Assembly (NCBI GenBank): GCA_916700875.1
Contig: CAKAKS010000013.1
Coordinates: forward strand, 14,876,596 to 14,940,595
Source of the DNA: Sebastes aleutianus
Taxonomy: Eukaryota > Chordata > Actinopteri > Perciformes > Sebastidae
Direction of reading: 5' to 3'
DNA length: 64,000 bases
Notes under the pieces: generated by a model
What the model saw: the letters and a program-made list of their open reading frames with translations, nothing else
Databases searched by the model: none
What the model was told of the DNA's origin: nothing
Translations under genes and position numbers: made by a program
Part shown: in pieces, positions 1 through 14,000 of the stretch
Layout of the letters: every line of letters starts with the position of its first letter
Position numbering within the stretch: the first letter of the stretch is position 1

Positions 1-38
1 CTAAAATTATTTTCATTTTTTTTTATTTTATAATTATG

Positions 39-232
39 TCATTGATAACGATTTTATTTGGAACAGAGGAAAATATAAAAAAAATCGTTATCAATTTAAT
101 AATTGTATAATACATGTTTGGTGTGTGTGTATCCTAAAGACTTCAAACCAAATATGTAATCACAAAAGCCTAAAATTCACTTTTTACAATTATTTCATTG
201 ATAACGATTTTATTTGGAACAGAGGAAAATAT
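39..232. repeat. 38-bp direct repeat with embedded hairpin
   Basis: The 38 bp at 39-76, starting TCATTGATAACG, recur without change at 195-232. The first copy is partly self-complementary to the following bases: ATTGATAACGATTTT at 41-55 pairs with AAAATCGTTATCAAT at 81-95. Confidence 0.7.
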
Positions 233-287
233 GAAAATCCATTAAAATATTTCATTCGTTGTTGAAAAAAAAGGGAGTACAAATTCA

Positions 288-395
288 TTTACATTTTCAT
301 TTAGCAGGCGCTTTTGTCCAAAGCGATGTACATCTGAGAATTCGTACAAGTGAGTGTGAGTGAGTGTGGTAGGATGATGATGGGATAACGGCTTG
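288..395. repeat. Widespread teleost interspersed repeat fragment
   Basis: CATTTAGCAGGCGCTTTTGT followed by CCAAAGCGATGTACA is a stock sequence of many fish repeats (usual form: catttagcagacgcttttatc). It is followed by GTGAGTGTGA repeats. I do not assign it to a named family. Confidence 0.55.
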
Positions 396-508
396 AACGA
401 TGTGAAATCTGATGGGAGATTGGTATGTGTATATCCTCACAGAGAAGTGGTGCGATTAAGATGTCCTGAAATTTACAAACAAAAAACTGGTTCAGATATT
501 GTGACTGC

Positions 509-714
509 TTACCATCCACATGAGACATTTCTGTTTATTTTATTAGTACAAGATACTGACCATCTTTTGCTGAAGGCCTGGTCAGACGGGTACTGGGTCA
601 ACCGTCCGACTGGTAGGGTGGAAGACAGTTGACGGACCCTGGAGCCTCTCTTCTTGTTGTGTGTACCGGTGCGGTCCTTGAGCCAAATGTCATATAACCT
701 CTCAGACAGGATGG
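509..714 (-). CDS. spag17: spag17 terminal exon 48, joined through an AT-AC intron
   Basis: If intron 47 is a U12 AT-AC intron (715-1110), the frame runs ILYLPVTA-TILSERLYDIWLKDR and on to VRQLSSTLPVGRL, ending at a TAA at 509-511. The join resembles the human tail as I recall it: a hydrophobic LPV-x-AT-hydrophobic-L stretch, then an NYD-like motif and a late SSTL. The exon continues about 30 residues past that similarity. It also contains AATAAA in the sense direction at about 534-539 and a donor-like GTAAGC at 507-512, so the real end could be earlier or spliced on past the window edge. An unspliced read of exon 47 would instead stop at 1100-1102. Confidence 0.68.
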
Positions 715-3700
715 GTGGAATTATTTAAGGACCAACCTCACTGTATGTTTCCTCTATACACTCAGACTTGATGCATCTCACAAAAACTGCACTTTGTCTT
801 CAATTACACATCAATTCATTCACTGTTTGCTTCCTCTGAGGAAATTGCATTATCTCTATTATGTCACCAGTTGTTAACCTGCCTGACCTTCTACCCTCAT
901 GTCAGTGCTGAAACAATTTAAAAACAAGCCTGGAAAATGAGACATGAAGGTATGCTAAAATTTGAGTTCATGAAGTATTTGCACCTTTATATTTATTAAG
1001 GACAACGCAAACAGGCTGAATACTGGCTGATTTAAGTCATATCCAAAGACTATAAAGGAAAAAAATGTTTCTTCAATGGTGAAACACTTCTTGAGGTGTT
1101 CAAAGGATATTAGCAGTGACGGGCAGGTAGAGGATGTCTGTCTCAGTGTGGATGATGATATCCTGGGAGATGTACTTATTTTGCTCTACCTCTCCTGCTT
1201 GGACTGCACACATGGCGAACAGCTGGACCTGCACTTCAACTTGCAAACCTGCAGCCACCTAGACAGACAACAGGACACTGCATATGTAGATTCTAAACAG
1301 CAAAGGGGGAGGTGATAACTTTTCCTAACTGGGTTAAAATATGTATATTTAGAAATAGCAATAGTACAAAACAATGTATGAATAAATTATAGGTTAACTA
1401 GTAAAAAAGCAATCAAAATATTAAAGGGATAGTTTGGGTGTTTTGAAGTGGGGTTGTATGATGTACTCATCCATAGTCAGACGCCCCCAGTTTGGAGAAA
1501 CAGACAGGAGTTAGCAAGCAATGTACTGCTGTGGAAGGAGCCAGCAGCAAAACGTATTTTAGCCACCTAAAAGAAAGGCCCACCTAAAAAAAATCAATAT
1601 CAGTTTAAGTTTAAGCTATATTTAGAATATTTTTGTTTACCTTGCCGTGAGACAGCCCTTTCCGATGGGGAACTGAAGTCGTTATATCCATCTATGCTCT
1701 CGCCAAGGCCACCAGACTTCATTGAAAAAAACTGTTATTTTACCTCGCAGAATACCGGGGTTGCTGGTCTACCGCTGCCTCGATCGGTTAGCTTGTTTGT
1801 GCTATTGTGTGACTTTGGTGAACCCGAACTAACCAAAGTTACACAATAACACAAACTGACTAAACGATTGAGGCAGCGGTAGACCAGCAACTCCAGTGTT
1901 CTGCGAGGTAAAATTACTGGGGTTCTTTTCAACGTAGGCTGGTTGCTTTGGCGTGAGCATAGATAACGGCTCCAGTTCCCCATCGGAAACATTGACTGTA
2001 TAGCTGTCTTACAGCAAGGAAAACCAGCAAAAATATTCTAAATATAGCGTACACGTAAACTGATATGTTTTTTTTTTAAGTGGCAAAAATACATTTTGCT
2101 GCTGCCCCCATCCACAGCAGTACATTGCTTTGCTCTCGTGCGGTAACTCCCCGCTGCTTCTCCAAACTGGGGGCGTGCCAACAGTCATCCACTGTAGGTA
2201 ACACACTGACTATGGATAAGTACCTCATACAACCCCACTTCAAAACACCCAAACTATCCCTTTAACATAAACAATTAATTGTTACATCCAGCTGGGAACT
2301 TACAGGCCCAGGATTGTAGATGACCCGGAGGCCTGAAGCAGGAGGAGGCTGTTTCACGTGGAACCTTGCAGAGAGACGGATCAAAACAAACCACAAATAG
2401 TTACAGGTCAAAGTTTTCCCTTTGGACTTGAAGGTGACCCACAAATCGCCTGCAACTATCCACAGCACACATTTCTTTTCCCGACACACTAAAGGACATT
2501 TGAAACCAGTTGTAAACTAATAATTCTTTTCATTATTTCCTGGTTTTGAAGCCTACGTTTGTCTTACCTGCAGGTGTCAACACCCACATTCTTCATCGCC
2601 ACGGTAACGGCCGAGGAGGTGCCCTCCCGCAGTGTGCCAAAGTCAACGCTGGACGGGAGCAGCTGGAATCCCCTCACTACGACACTCGGATCAGTCAGTG
2701 AAATAGTCCGACACCTCCTCCTCACTGGCTCTTCCACCGACAGGAACTGGAGCAGGTGACGCAGATAGAGTGATGTGTGAATACATGTGTGAACAGTATG
2801 TGTGAGTGATAGAGAGACAAGCATGTGTACAGGTACTGTAGGTGTCCGTATATGGAAAAGGAAACCATATTTTTCAAAAATAGCATGATTACACGATACT
2901 CAGGGAAAAATGGGTCACATCACTGATCATGGGTTGCCCAGCAGAAATACAGTGAATTCTTTCAACACGTTCTACAGTGGCATATCACCACCTCTAGATG
3001 TCACTTTAGGATACTTTTTACATAGATAACATATCAAACATGTTTTTGTTTTATTTTACTTTTTATTGACAAACTACAATTTTAATGTCTATAGTTCAGT
3101 GGTTCTCAAAATGTTGTTTTTGAAAGGTTAAACACCAACAAATGTGGATTGAAGCAGAATATTTTGTTAGATAAATTATTATTATTATATAATATTTTTG
3201 CATCCATCTTTTTGTAATAACCTTTGACTTTTGGACTGTGGACTGCGACAATTACAGAGACGGACTGAGCACTGCTTCGCTCGCTCTGTGTGTGTTTGAG
3301 AGAGAGAGTGGAAGAGAAGGTGGAAGGTAATGTTTCTGTAAGTAATTAATAATAATAATCCGAATGTCAACATTATGAATGAAGCTTTGAAGCTTCTAAC
3401 TTTTCGATAGAGCATTAAAGACAACATTCGTATTAATATTATATTCTCCGCCAATAGATCCCCCTAATTGTTACACACTGGTCCTTTAAAAGTGGCTGTT
3501 GGGGTAGGAAGTTATTTCTATGGTAAGTTAAAATGTTTGTTGTAACCCGTGATTGCTCTGCACTCCCTGCCCACCTTTTGTCCTTTTTATCTCCTTTTTA
3601 TTTATTTATTTTTCCTTTCCTTCTTGGTATCATCATGTTATGTGGGTGTACATGTATGTATAATAAAATAAAAAATTTTTAAAAAAAATGTAGCTAAATT

Positions 3701-6700
3701 AATATTAAAAATAAATGTAGCTATTACTTTATTAATAAAATGTGACATTTCTATGGTAACCGCACTACTCATTGGTAAAAATATAAATCTTTGCTTGCAA
3801 AATAATTTAAGACATTTGAAATATAATCAACATTTTTAGAATTCAGAAATTATATTCACTCCATTTACTCAAACACAGGTAATTTGTTGGCATAAATAAC
3901 ATTTTCACAATCTTTTTTTTTGTGAGGGAAGTTTTTACATGCAGTGATATATTGCGGAATAATTTTTGTCATGTGACTGTTTGGCTACCTGTTGATTTGG
4001 TTCGCTGCGAGGTTTAGAGCCGAGGATAGAGGTTGGTAGTCTGACTTTAGTCCTCCTGAGCTTTCCGGTCACATCCACCTGGACTGACTTGCACTGCCCA
4101 GATGAACCCCTCAGACTGCTTTCACCTGGCACAGACACAAAGACACACAAAGACATGGTCATTCATCCTTACATGCCATTTAAAGTGCTAAATGCACCTA
4201 ACCTGCATAACAACCAACTTAGAAATTATCTGTAAATCATATCTATTCTTGCGGAACATGATCAACACCCTCAAACAGACAAGAAAAGTAGGTTTTTCTA
4301 GTACTGTAGGTCTTAAATGGGACAGGTTATTGTACTTTCTTGCCTGATGATGCTTTAAATAGAACTCAGACTATGCCCTCAAAATGTCCCTGAAATATTC
4401 ACATGTAGTTCCTGATTGATTATGCTCTTCCCTCCCTGTGCTTCTTGCTTATCTGAAAATAGCGATTTTACTTAATTTGACACATTATTGGTAAATTCGC
4501 TGATTAGGGAATTAACTTTAATATAGCAAAACAATGGAAGGCGGGGAACAAACCAGCGGTCTGAGGCGTGGGGTTGGTGGGTCTTTTCTCAAGCATCCTG
4601 TCACTTCTTCCTGCACGACTGAGAGCAAAAAAAACAGGAGAGGTCAAGCTGTGTCGATACAGGCAAATGTTAACATAATTTATACAAGCAATTTATGTTA
4701 ACAGATGTTTTTGAGAGCAAAATAAAACACAGGAGAAAAAAAACATCCTCTTCATTACCTTGCAGATTGAGAGGGTGTTGGGTTTAAGGGTCGTGGGGCT
4801 GCAGTTACAAACACAAATACGGCATATTATATAGTATTCATGTTATTGAATAAACAGGGTTTTATGCACCTCTTACAGTTGCTTTAAAATAACAATAAAT
4901 TCTGTTCAATTAAGCCTCCGTTTCTCTGTAAGGATTCCCAACAGAAACAGCCTTTAAAATGAGTTTCATCTTAGTGAATACTGACAGTATGATAACTTAC
5001 TGCTCTCTTGGGGGGCATCTGTCAGGAAGGCCTCAGGACTGTCTGTCTTGGGGAACGGAGGGAGATCCATGGATAGACTCCTCATGTCTGGTGTTTGCTG
5101 TAGCAGATTCTGGAAAACAAGCGCTGTGTCTTTTGTTGTACATTGTGTATTTTTCTATGTAAAGTCAGAAATAGTGAATAACTGTGTGTTATAAAAAAAA
5201 AAATCATAATAATGCTGACTGTTTAAATATATTTAAATATATTGAATTGAACACATACAGTACCTGGTATAATGGAATATTTTCTGGGTGGAAAAAAGGA
5301 ATAATGTTCTTCTTCCTCAGAGCCTCTCTATGAGCCTGCTCCTCACACATCTCCTGTCTGACATACACATGCACACAGAGACAATAAATGATGAGTTGAT
5401 GGCTACTAGTGCAAACACAATGTACTTGTAGCCATGGTGGTATCATCATTTACCACTTTTGTGCTTTATCTATCCTACAACCTTCTTTTAGCAGTAGCTG
5501 CTGTAGTTTTGTTAAAATTAATTCCCTTCAGAAGGAGAATCACTGCAGCAGCCGTACAGAAAATGACGGGCAAATAGCCATTTCCCTGTCGGTCGCTGGC
5601 TTAAAGAGTTGCCTGCGTGCCGTGTCCTTGAAAAATTAACATACACAATGAAAAAGAAATAAGCCAAATTTCATGAGGTTTGTCGTCCCTATCTTATATT
5701 TTTGGAGAATTGTAAACTTGGGGAAGCTTCAGAAACTTTACGGTGCTATATCCTTAGGGAATGCCGCTGTATAGTAACTCTTGAGTCTAACTATGATATC
5801 TTGCCCAGTATCTCTTTTAATGTCATAACCCTGTTTGTACGTTGTGTTTTTTGCTATTTTTTCCCCCCTTAACGAGGGGTAGGGGATGTTTGTCAAATTA
5901 AACAAATCTAAAAATCAATAAATTCATGTTTACAAAAGCCATTTCCGCAATTAACTCACACCACTGTGACTGGCAAGAATTAATCAAAATTAATTCATGT
6001 ATCTTTGAAGTAAATAAGTGCCACATGCTCATTTAAAGTGGTTACTTCCCCAAACAAAAGACACAAAAGAGGATGGAAGAGTAAATCACGCCTACACAGG
6101 TGTTGACTAAGCAGCATTAAATGGGATCTGATCTACAGGAGAATGATTATTTGAAAGCAATACAGAATGATTGAGAGCCTTACTGCATTATATTCCATAT
6201 TTTTAGTATAACTTTCTGTATAACTCTGTATAAATGTTATCTCAGTGCAATAAAGAGCACCAGTAAAACTTTGAACTCGATGAAGCTACTGAATGTCAAG
6301 GTTGTCATTAGTTCTTCACGCAGAAAAACAAAATAGTGTGAGAAAGAAACCTCTATTTACCTGTACTGGTCAAGTCTTTCAGTCCACTTTGACTCCTTTC
6401 CGTCAGTAAAACTGGACAGGAGAATGGATTTAAGAGGATATTAATACATACTTATTTAAACGTACGTGGAACACTCATTTTACATTATCTATTCATGCAT
6501 GCCATTTTAATCTCTCCAACCTGTCACTAGCTACTGAGGTTGTTTCTTCTGAATCATCCGACTGCTCGACCGGGTCTCCGACTCCTTGGCTGTACAGACT
6601 GGCTACGTCCACTGTGGATACACACAGAATTAATTAGAAGAAATTGTTCCGAGCCCTAAACACTAAAACTAAATTACATGTACTACTGTACTTAACTCTG

Positions 6701-8037
6701 ACTACTAAATATTTAACTTGAAACCTTCACAGTCATCTTCACAATTTAACAGAAATGAGACAATTCATTGCATGTTAATTGAGTCGTGTTTCAAACAATA
6801 TTTTCATCCTCTGATAATAGCCTCCTCCAGCCCTCCAATGCACCATTATTTCTTGGTTTTGCTCAGTTTTTACTCATTATTAAACCCAATTTTATTCATA
6901 CAAAAAGTGACGGGAAACATTCCAAGAAACAGATTAAAATCAAATTTGACTAATTTAAAATAGTTGCAATTAAATAGATATGCTTAATTAGTCAAAATTG
7001 AGTAAAGTAAACCTGCAAATGGAACTTTTATTTCAGTGGACTCGTAAGACAATACATGGTTCAAACACAAGCAGTCACCCACCTGAAGTCCTCTCGTCAA
7101 AGATGTGGCCGGCATCTTCCTCTGCAAAAGACTTTAAAACAGATTATTAATAATTTACATTAATATTGTGCAACATTAGTGTATTAATTATTTGTAGAAT
7201 TTTCTATTTCAGTATGCAGTGGGGAAAGATCTTCATGATAACATCTTCTTGACTGTTGTACTCGTCAAAGTGAATATCTATTGTGCATTATACTGAATTT
7301 GAGTGTGTGTGCGTGCGTGTGCATGTGCGTGCGTGCGCGTGTGTGTGTGCGTGCATGCTGACCAGGACCAGATTGAGCAGATCACTGGCATGGACACTCT
7401 CCTCATCAGTGCGAGGGTCTTTGACTTTCATCTCCTCTGATCGCTGCTCCCTCTCCATCAAACTCTCTATGTATTCCTGCGGTCAAAGCCACATTTCAAC
7501 GTTTTGTCAGGATCCCGCGAAATGTGACGTTGCGCTCAAAGCAGACTGCTCAACACAGTGTCGACCTTTCACAGCAGAAGTAGCGGAGCTGTGCATATTT
7601 CCATGCCTCGCTTCGCTATGCCAAAATCACTCGTATCAGAGAGGTGTCGCGTTGGTTTTGAATACGGGATGTTCTTGTCAGTCTGCCTCAGTATTTAAAA
7701 ACAGACTCTGTTTAAAACCAGCTTTATTGAAAAAATAATAAATAAAGCAGTAAAACCACTTGTATTCTGACTAACTGTTTTATCGTGGAAGGTTTAATTC
7801 ATCCATACAAATGCAATACCAAGGATTTGGCCCTGTATCAAACCATTTTCAACTGCATCAAAGTGATTCAGTGCTTCAGAAAGCTTTGTTTCCCCCATCA
7901 CTATCTACAGTATAAGAAATAATAAAGCCACTATATTGTTTTTACCTACTTATTTTAGCAAAAATATCACTGTTAGACCAGTTAAAGTGACCTGTTTATC
8001 TACCTTTATATACTTTACAAACTGTTACACCTCTGTA

Positions 8038-8089
<52 letters not shown>

Positions 8090-11000
8090 TATTATTCTCC
8101 TCTATATATACTACATTCCTGTCTACACCTCTGTATATATATTTTAGTACTTCTCATTATTACATACTACATTCCTGTTTACACCTCTGTGTACATATCT
8201 TACTTCTCATGTGTGATTTCCCCTTTTATATATGCATATTTTATGAGCATTGTTGAAGGAACCTGAGACCAAAGATTTTAATTGCCAATGACTGCTTTGC
8301 CGGAATTCACATATGACAAATAAAGAACCTTGAACCTTGAACCAGTGGCTTAGGGGACCTCTTTTCTATCATTGAGTAAACTGACGAACCCCTGACTAAG
8401 TGACCTATTTTATGGATATATCATATTATATTCAATGCATAACAATATGAGTACAGAACAACTGACAAACTGCAGGAAGTTTGTGTAAAATTAGCAATTT
8501 GGATGAATTTTGAGCAGATTATTTCCTGTGAATATTGCATCAGAGATGAATTTTCCTGTTATTTTTAGGAGCTTTTAATACTATTCTCTGTATTATTATT
8601 TTTTTAACAATCATTTATACTTAAAAGGCTTATTTTTTGACAAACTCAGTGTTTTCTTCTCCTTGACACTTGGCCATTGTTCTATTAGCTCTTTGGTTGC
8701 TTTAACTGCATACTTTTCTAATTTTCTAGGACGAGGCTGTTTAGCAGAGATGGGAGGCTATAAGCTCGTGTTCAGGTCTTCACAGTGCCCTTATCCTGTG
8801 AGATTTTTTAAGTTTATTTCTTCAATAATAATCAATCTTAACAATAATCAAATACTGAATGACACAGTGAGCCATATGAGCACAGACATGGGTTTGTTTT
8901 ACCTTCAGTCGTGCGTCTACAGTATTTCTGAGTGGCGTGGTGCACGGTCGATGCTGGTACAGCTCCCTCATCTCCAGGACTTTAGGGCAGCTCCTGACAG
9001 GTTGCTGCTGTGCTGCAGAACCGCCAGACCTCTCTCTCAGAGTCAAACCTTGTCCCATGTCGGTACCAAATGGAGGACCTGGGCTCTTCTTCTGGAACAG
9101 AGAGAAAGTCACAGAGTGAAAAATGTCAGTTTTTGGCCCCGAGTGTGTTGTTTGCCTGCGTGTAATGTGTTCACACCTCTACCTCTGTTCTAGGGAAGTC
9201 ATGCCAGCTGCGGTTTCGGAGGTTGGGAGGGGTGATGTCAGGGTTCTGTTTCCCTAGAAACCACTGGGACCACACGCTCTGGTGGCTGGGCTTTAGGATG
9301 GTAATGCCAGACCCATCTGAAACAGTCACAAACTTCACATTATTTTCTGAAGATTCAGATGGCTTTCCCTACCTTTATTCCTCTTTTGATAGATAATAAA
9401 ATGAGAAAAAAGCGCTCAACTCGAGTTACTTATTAACGACATATAATGGAAAAATATTGTGCTTTCAACTAAGATATGGCTAGATCAAATAATGAAATAG
9501 AGTATAATGTTTCCTGATTTTGAAGCAACAGGGCACCTTGTGTGTCTGGCAGTGGTTCCTTCAGCAGCGCTATGGCCGGGTCAGAGTACGCCTGGTAGAG
9601 CAGTTCCTCTACGGTTTGAGAGCTCAGTAGTTCGGTACTTGAGCCATCTTCATGCACCAGAAACAGCCTGGAACAAAAGATGATGCTTACAGAGTTTCTG
9701 TGACGTTGCCATCCACAGCAGCAGTACCACGCTAATGTTTAAATATTGTCTCATTACTGCTGACTTTGTATTCATGCAGAACAAATATTATTTTGTACAC
9801 ACAGCAACATTAAGAGAGAAAAAAAATAGACAATACAGCTCAAAACAATTTTCAGTTTCCTGTATTAAACATAGACTGTATATAAAGATGGAGGACATGA
9901 CAGCTCCCAAAAAGCGAAGCCAAAACATCTGGATCGCCCCTTGGTGGCTGGCTGCAGTATAGGTCATAAAGCCCGCCCCCTCCATGTTAGTGGACAGAGG
10001 GAGGAAGCGGAGATGCACCGTCCTTCTCTATATACAGTCTATGGTATTAAACAATAACAAATCAAAAGTGCAGTACATATGGATATAGGCCCACCTGGGA
10101 CAATGATCTCTGTATTTTATATTAATTCTGGACATTTCTCTGTCCTCCTCCTCCTTCTCCTCCTCCTCCTCCTCCTCTGGCTCCTCCTCCTCCTGTTCAA
10201 GTGTGCTCAGAGCAGGGCTGCAGTTCAACACTGATACCTGTCCATCTTCCATCACCTGTAACACACACACAAAGTTCAGAGAATATTTAATGATTCAAAT
10301 GATTTATTTATCACCACAGAATCTGACACTGATGTTTTTTTTTAGATGTTTTACAGTGACTTTTCTTTTTTTTACATAACTGGCTGTCTCAACACCTCGC
10401 CACGAACACTAACCCGTCTTCTAATAATCCTAACCTGGAAGTGGTTCCCGTCGGGGTCTGTAACGTCACAGGCCACTTTATCTGTATGACTCATGGCGTA
10501 GCTTCCTGGGTGGTTTGTGGGGGGGCCACCCATTGGACTGGGGGTTATGAGTGGGTCAGATGAGTACACACACTTCCCATCAGTTTGGATCTCCAGGAGC
10601 CCCACGCTGGATGGGAACACCTTGGATGCACAAGCATACACACACAAACACACACACACATATAGGTAAATAGACAAATGTGTATTTATCTACTGTATAT
10701 ATAATAACTTGAAACTTAGATGTGATTTGCTGTAAACCACCCACCTGATAGGCTCCTTGGTTGTCCCCAGTGATGACAGTTCCATCTGCTAAAAAGACGT
10801 GAGCTGTGTGTCGCTCTGGGTACATCACCACAGTGGAGCAGCCCTCCTTCTCCACCAACACCACCTGCTCTTTGGCAGACACGCTCCCCTTATCGATCTC
10901 CTGTGCACTCCTCGTACCATTCTCAGCATCTTCTGCAATCTCCTCAGCATTCTTATACACACTGCTTTCTCTTTCATGCTCACACTCGCTCAACTCTGTA

Positions 11001-14000
11001 CAAGCAGCCTCCGTGTCACATTCTTTCCCTCCACCGTCCCCGCTAATCTCGTCTCCATTGTCACAAGTATCCTGGGTGTGCACGTTCTCATTAATGCTGT
11101 CCGCACAGCGCGTGACACACACACACTCGGTGCAGCCGCATTCACATTCAGAAGTTGATTTGAGGGACACGCTCTCAGGCTGCTCCCCTGGAAAGTTAAC
11201 AGACACAAGGACTCAGGTCAGATAACTTAATTCAAAGATTAAGTGCATGTTTGCGCTACGTCAGGACATGTGCAGATCTGACTGTATCGTTGCTGTGTGT
11301 GCATGTGAGCACAAGTATTTACCACAGTGTGTATGCACTTTATGCCGGTTACCTGTGTGCAGCAGTATGTATTGCGGTGTGCTCGGTGGTCTGTCTTGGT
11401 AGAGAGTGGTGATCCTGGTTCCGTCTGCATGTTCTGCACTTAGAGATCCGTCTGGGTGGTGGATCGAAACCACCAGATCCTCCCGGCTCAGCATCACCTG
11501 ATGCAGCAACACAAGCCAAGCTAAAGAGGCTACTCCCAGCAGAATGGGACCAAATCCCATCATTTTTGAGACTCTAATCATAAACTTTGAGATGCTCAGA
11601 AAGTGACGAAATATTGAAACGTTAACACCATCGTCAAATGAATTGTGAAACCTTGAAAACAACTTAAATAACTGATATAGTGGAGACACCTGGTAACCTA
11701 TGTACTGTCAGGAGTGATACTGCACTCTTACCTCATGGGTGATGGGGTCTGTAGCCTTGAAGGCGAGGAGAGGCGTGGTGGGTAAGTGCTTGTGTGTGGT
11801 CCCCACAGTGCAGATGCGAGCTCCAGATGGAGTCGTAGTTAACCAACACCCTCTCTGAGCACCATCCTGCTCTGTATAGACAAAACACACAAAAACAGTT
11901 TGACGCACAGCTGACACGGCGCGCCACTCAAAGTGATACTTTAAAGAACGGTGTGTAAGATTTAGCGGCATCCAGTGGTGTGGTTGCAGATTGCAACCAA
12001 CTGAGTACTCATCCCTTTTCAAACTGCGGTAACGTGAGACGCCGAGTGCCATTCTTACCATAATATCACTTCTTTAGGAGCAATGAAAGTGAGACGGCGG
12101 CTATGAAAGGCTCTATCTGGAGCTCTCTCTAGAGCCTCTCTAGAGCCTGCTCTCTCTAGAGCCTTTCACAGTTTGGTTTGTCCGTTCTGTGCTACTGTAG
12201 AAAAATTGCGGACTCCATGAAGAGGACCTGCTCCCTATGTAGATATGAGGGGCTTATTCTAAGCTAATGAAAACACGACTCTTAGTTTCAAGTGATTATA
12301 CACTAATGAAAAACATAGTTATGAATATTTTATTCCATTTCTGCTAATAGATCCCCCGAAATGTTCCACGCTGTTCCTTTAATCGTCCTCACAGCAGGGG
12401 GCTCACCATGTTCATTAGAAGGTGTTTTGTATTCAGCGGTGCTGCACTCTTACCTTTCTTGCTGTCCTCGGTTTCTTGGGAGGCGTTTTCCTCCTCAACC
12501 TCGGAATCAGGAACCCACACGGGACCAGAATCCTGGCTGAAACTGACTGAGCCATCTGCATACAGAACCTGCAGTGCACAAGGTATTTGTGTGTGTGTGT
12601 GTCATAAGAGTTAGTCCCCATTTTTTGAGTAAGAAGTCATACATTTGCTGGTATGCGTGCCCCTACAGTATATATGAACATGTGTGTACAGAGTGTTTAC
12701 CTCTGTGGACCCATCTCTCATGTATCGGATCACGGCTCCCTGGCTGGTGACGATGCGGGACAGTTCTTTGGAGAGGGAAGGGTCCTGACGCTGCCCTACA
12801 GCTCCCTGACCATGAAGAGGAAAGCCTTGTTTCACCAACATACCCTGCTCTTCTGAGGACACTCCTTGACACACAAACACACACAAATTATGTAATAAAT
12901 AACTGAGAATGAGTTATACATGGGAATATAGCAGTTATGGAATATCATGCTCAAATTTCATAGAGGGTATAACTTTCTGTCTGCAGCTAGATTCCATTTC
13001 AGGCGATTGTTATGCTGACTTCAAAGTAACACATGCAAATTTATAAAACTACACTTGTGAGCATTGGTGCAGTTTGAACTTTAAGATTGGGGGTTCACAA
13101 AAGAAAATATAGAGGGAATGTAATGTATTGGGATGCGTGTAGCCGACATAGTGAATATTGCACCCGCCAAACAGAATGTGACGCGAGCAAGCGTCAGTGA
13201 CAAAATGAGTTTGATTGCGATGTTTTCTACTGGAATGTCATAATTGGCCATGACCGACGAAACGCTGCGCAGCGTGCCGTTTTGGGCTGAACTTTAGTCT
13301 GACGCCCTGTTTCTATTTATTCTTGTTGCTCGCTTTGAAAGAGCAGCAACGGACGAGGAACGGCCGATTCATGAAGTTGAAATGAAGAGTTATAAACGAT
13401 ACCTCCACATTTTACTACAAACACCTAAGTAAGGGAGCAGTTGGCTGGAGGGAGATCTCCAGGAGATCGCCTGAAAGTCATTTTCAGTAAATATCCCAGT
13501 ATAAAACTTGTGTTTTCTGTTTAAAACACACAAACGTCGGAAGAGGGCAAGTACTACTCACCCATCTTTTAAGTGGTCACGTCTCCAGTTTAATCTCGAG
13601 CGCACAGCTCATAGGTACGTGGTTTGTTTAAACTTTAAATGACGTAACAGAATATTTAATGGTGTGTGGACAGAGAGCGTCCGATGTAATTAGGCTATAA
13701 GTAAATAAAAAGACCACAAATCTATCTTCTTATCTTGTTGGTTTCTTATTCAGCCAAGAAGACACAACGTCAATATTATTCATCATTACAATAAATATTA
13801 GTTCTGTGTTATTATAAAAAAAATATAGATGCATTTCTAGGGGGTTCATTGAGCCCCCTGAACCAACGCAAACAGCACCTGTACTTGTGAGGATACACAC
13901 ACCTGTGTATGAGTGTGTGTATATAAATTTCAGAGAAAGTGCATCACTGACCTTGTGCATCCTCTCGCAGAAACTGCAGCAGAAGGCCATTAGGAACAGA

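Larger units (their letters stand above)
1..508. other. Sequence downstream of spag17 at window edge
   Basis: No gene is visible. The stretch holds a 38-bp direct duplication (39-76 and 195-232), a hairpin (41-55 with 81-95) and a common teleost repeat at 288-395. Part of it may be spag17 3' UTR. Confidence 0.5.

Noticed and set aside
393..632. Plus-strand open frame of 79 codons
   Set aside because: Antisense to the proposed spag17 terminal exon; no known similarity.
1100..1102. TGA directly after ...LPVTANIL as the spag17 stop codon
   Set aside because: The bases are part of a perfect AT-AC donor (ATATCCTTT), and joining to 714 continues in frame with similarity to the mammalian tail.
1076..1315. 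Plus-strand open frame of 79 codons
   Set aside because: It is the antisense shadow of spag17 exon 47.
7936..8266. Tyr/Ile-rich frames over the TA tract
   Set aside because: They translate a microsatellite and a LINE tail.
10799..11225. Two overlapping plus-strand frames of 119 and 139 codons
   Set aside because: Antisense of spag17 exon 30; low-complexity Ser/His/Thr composition.
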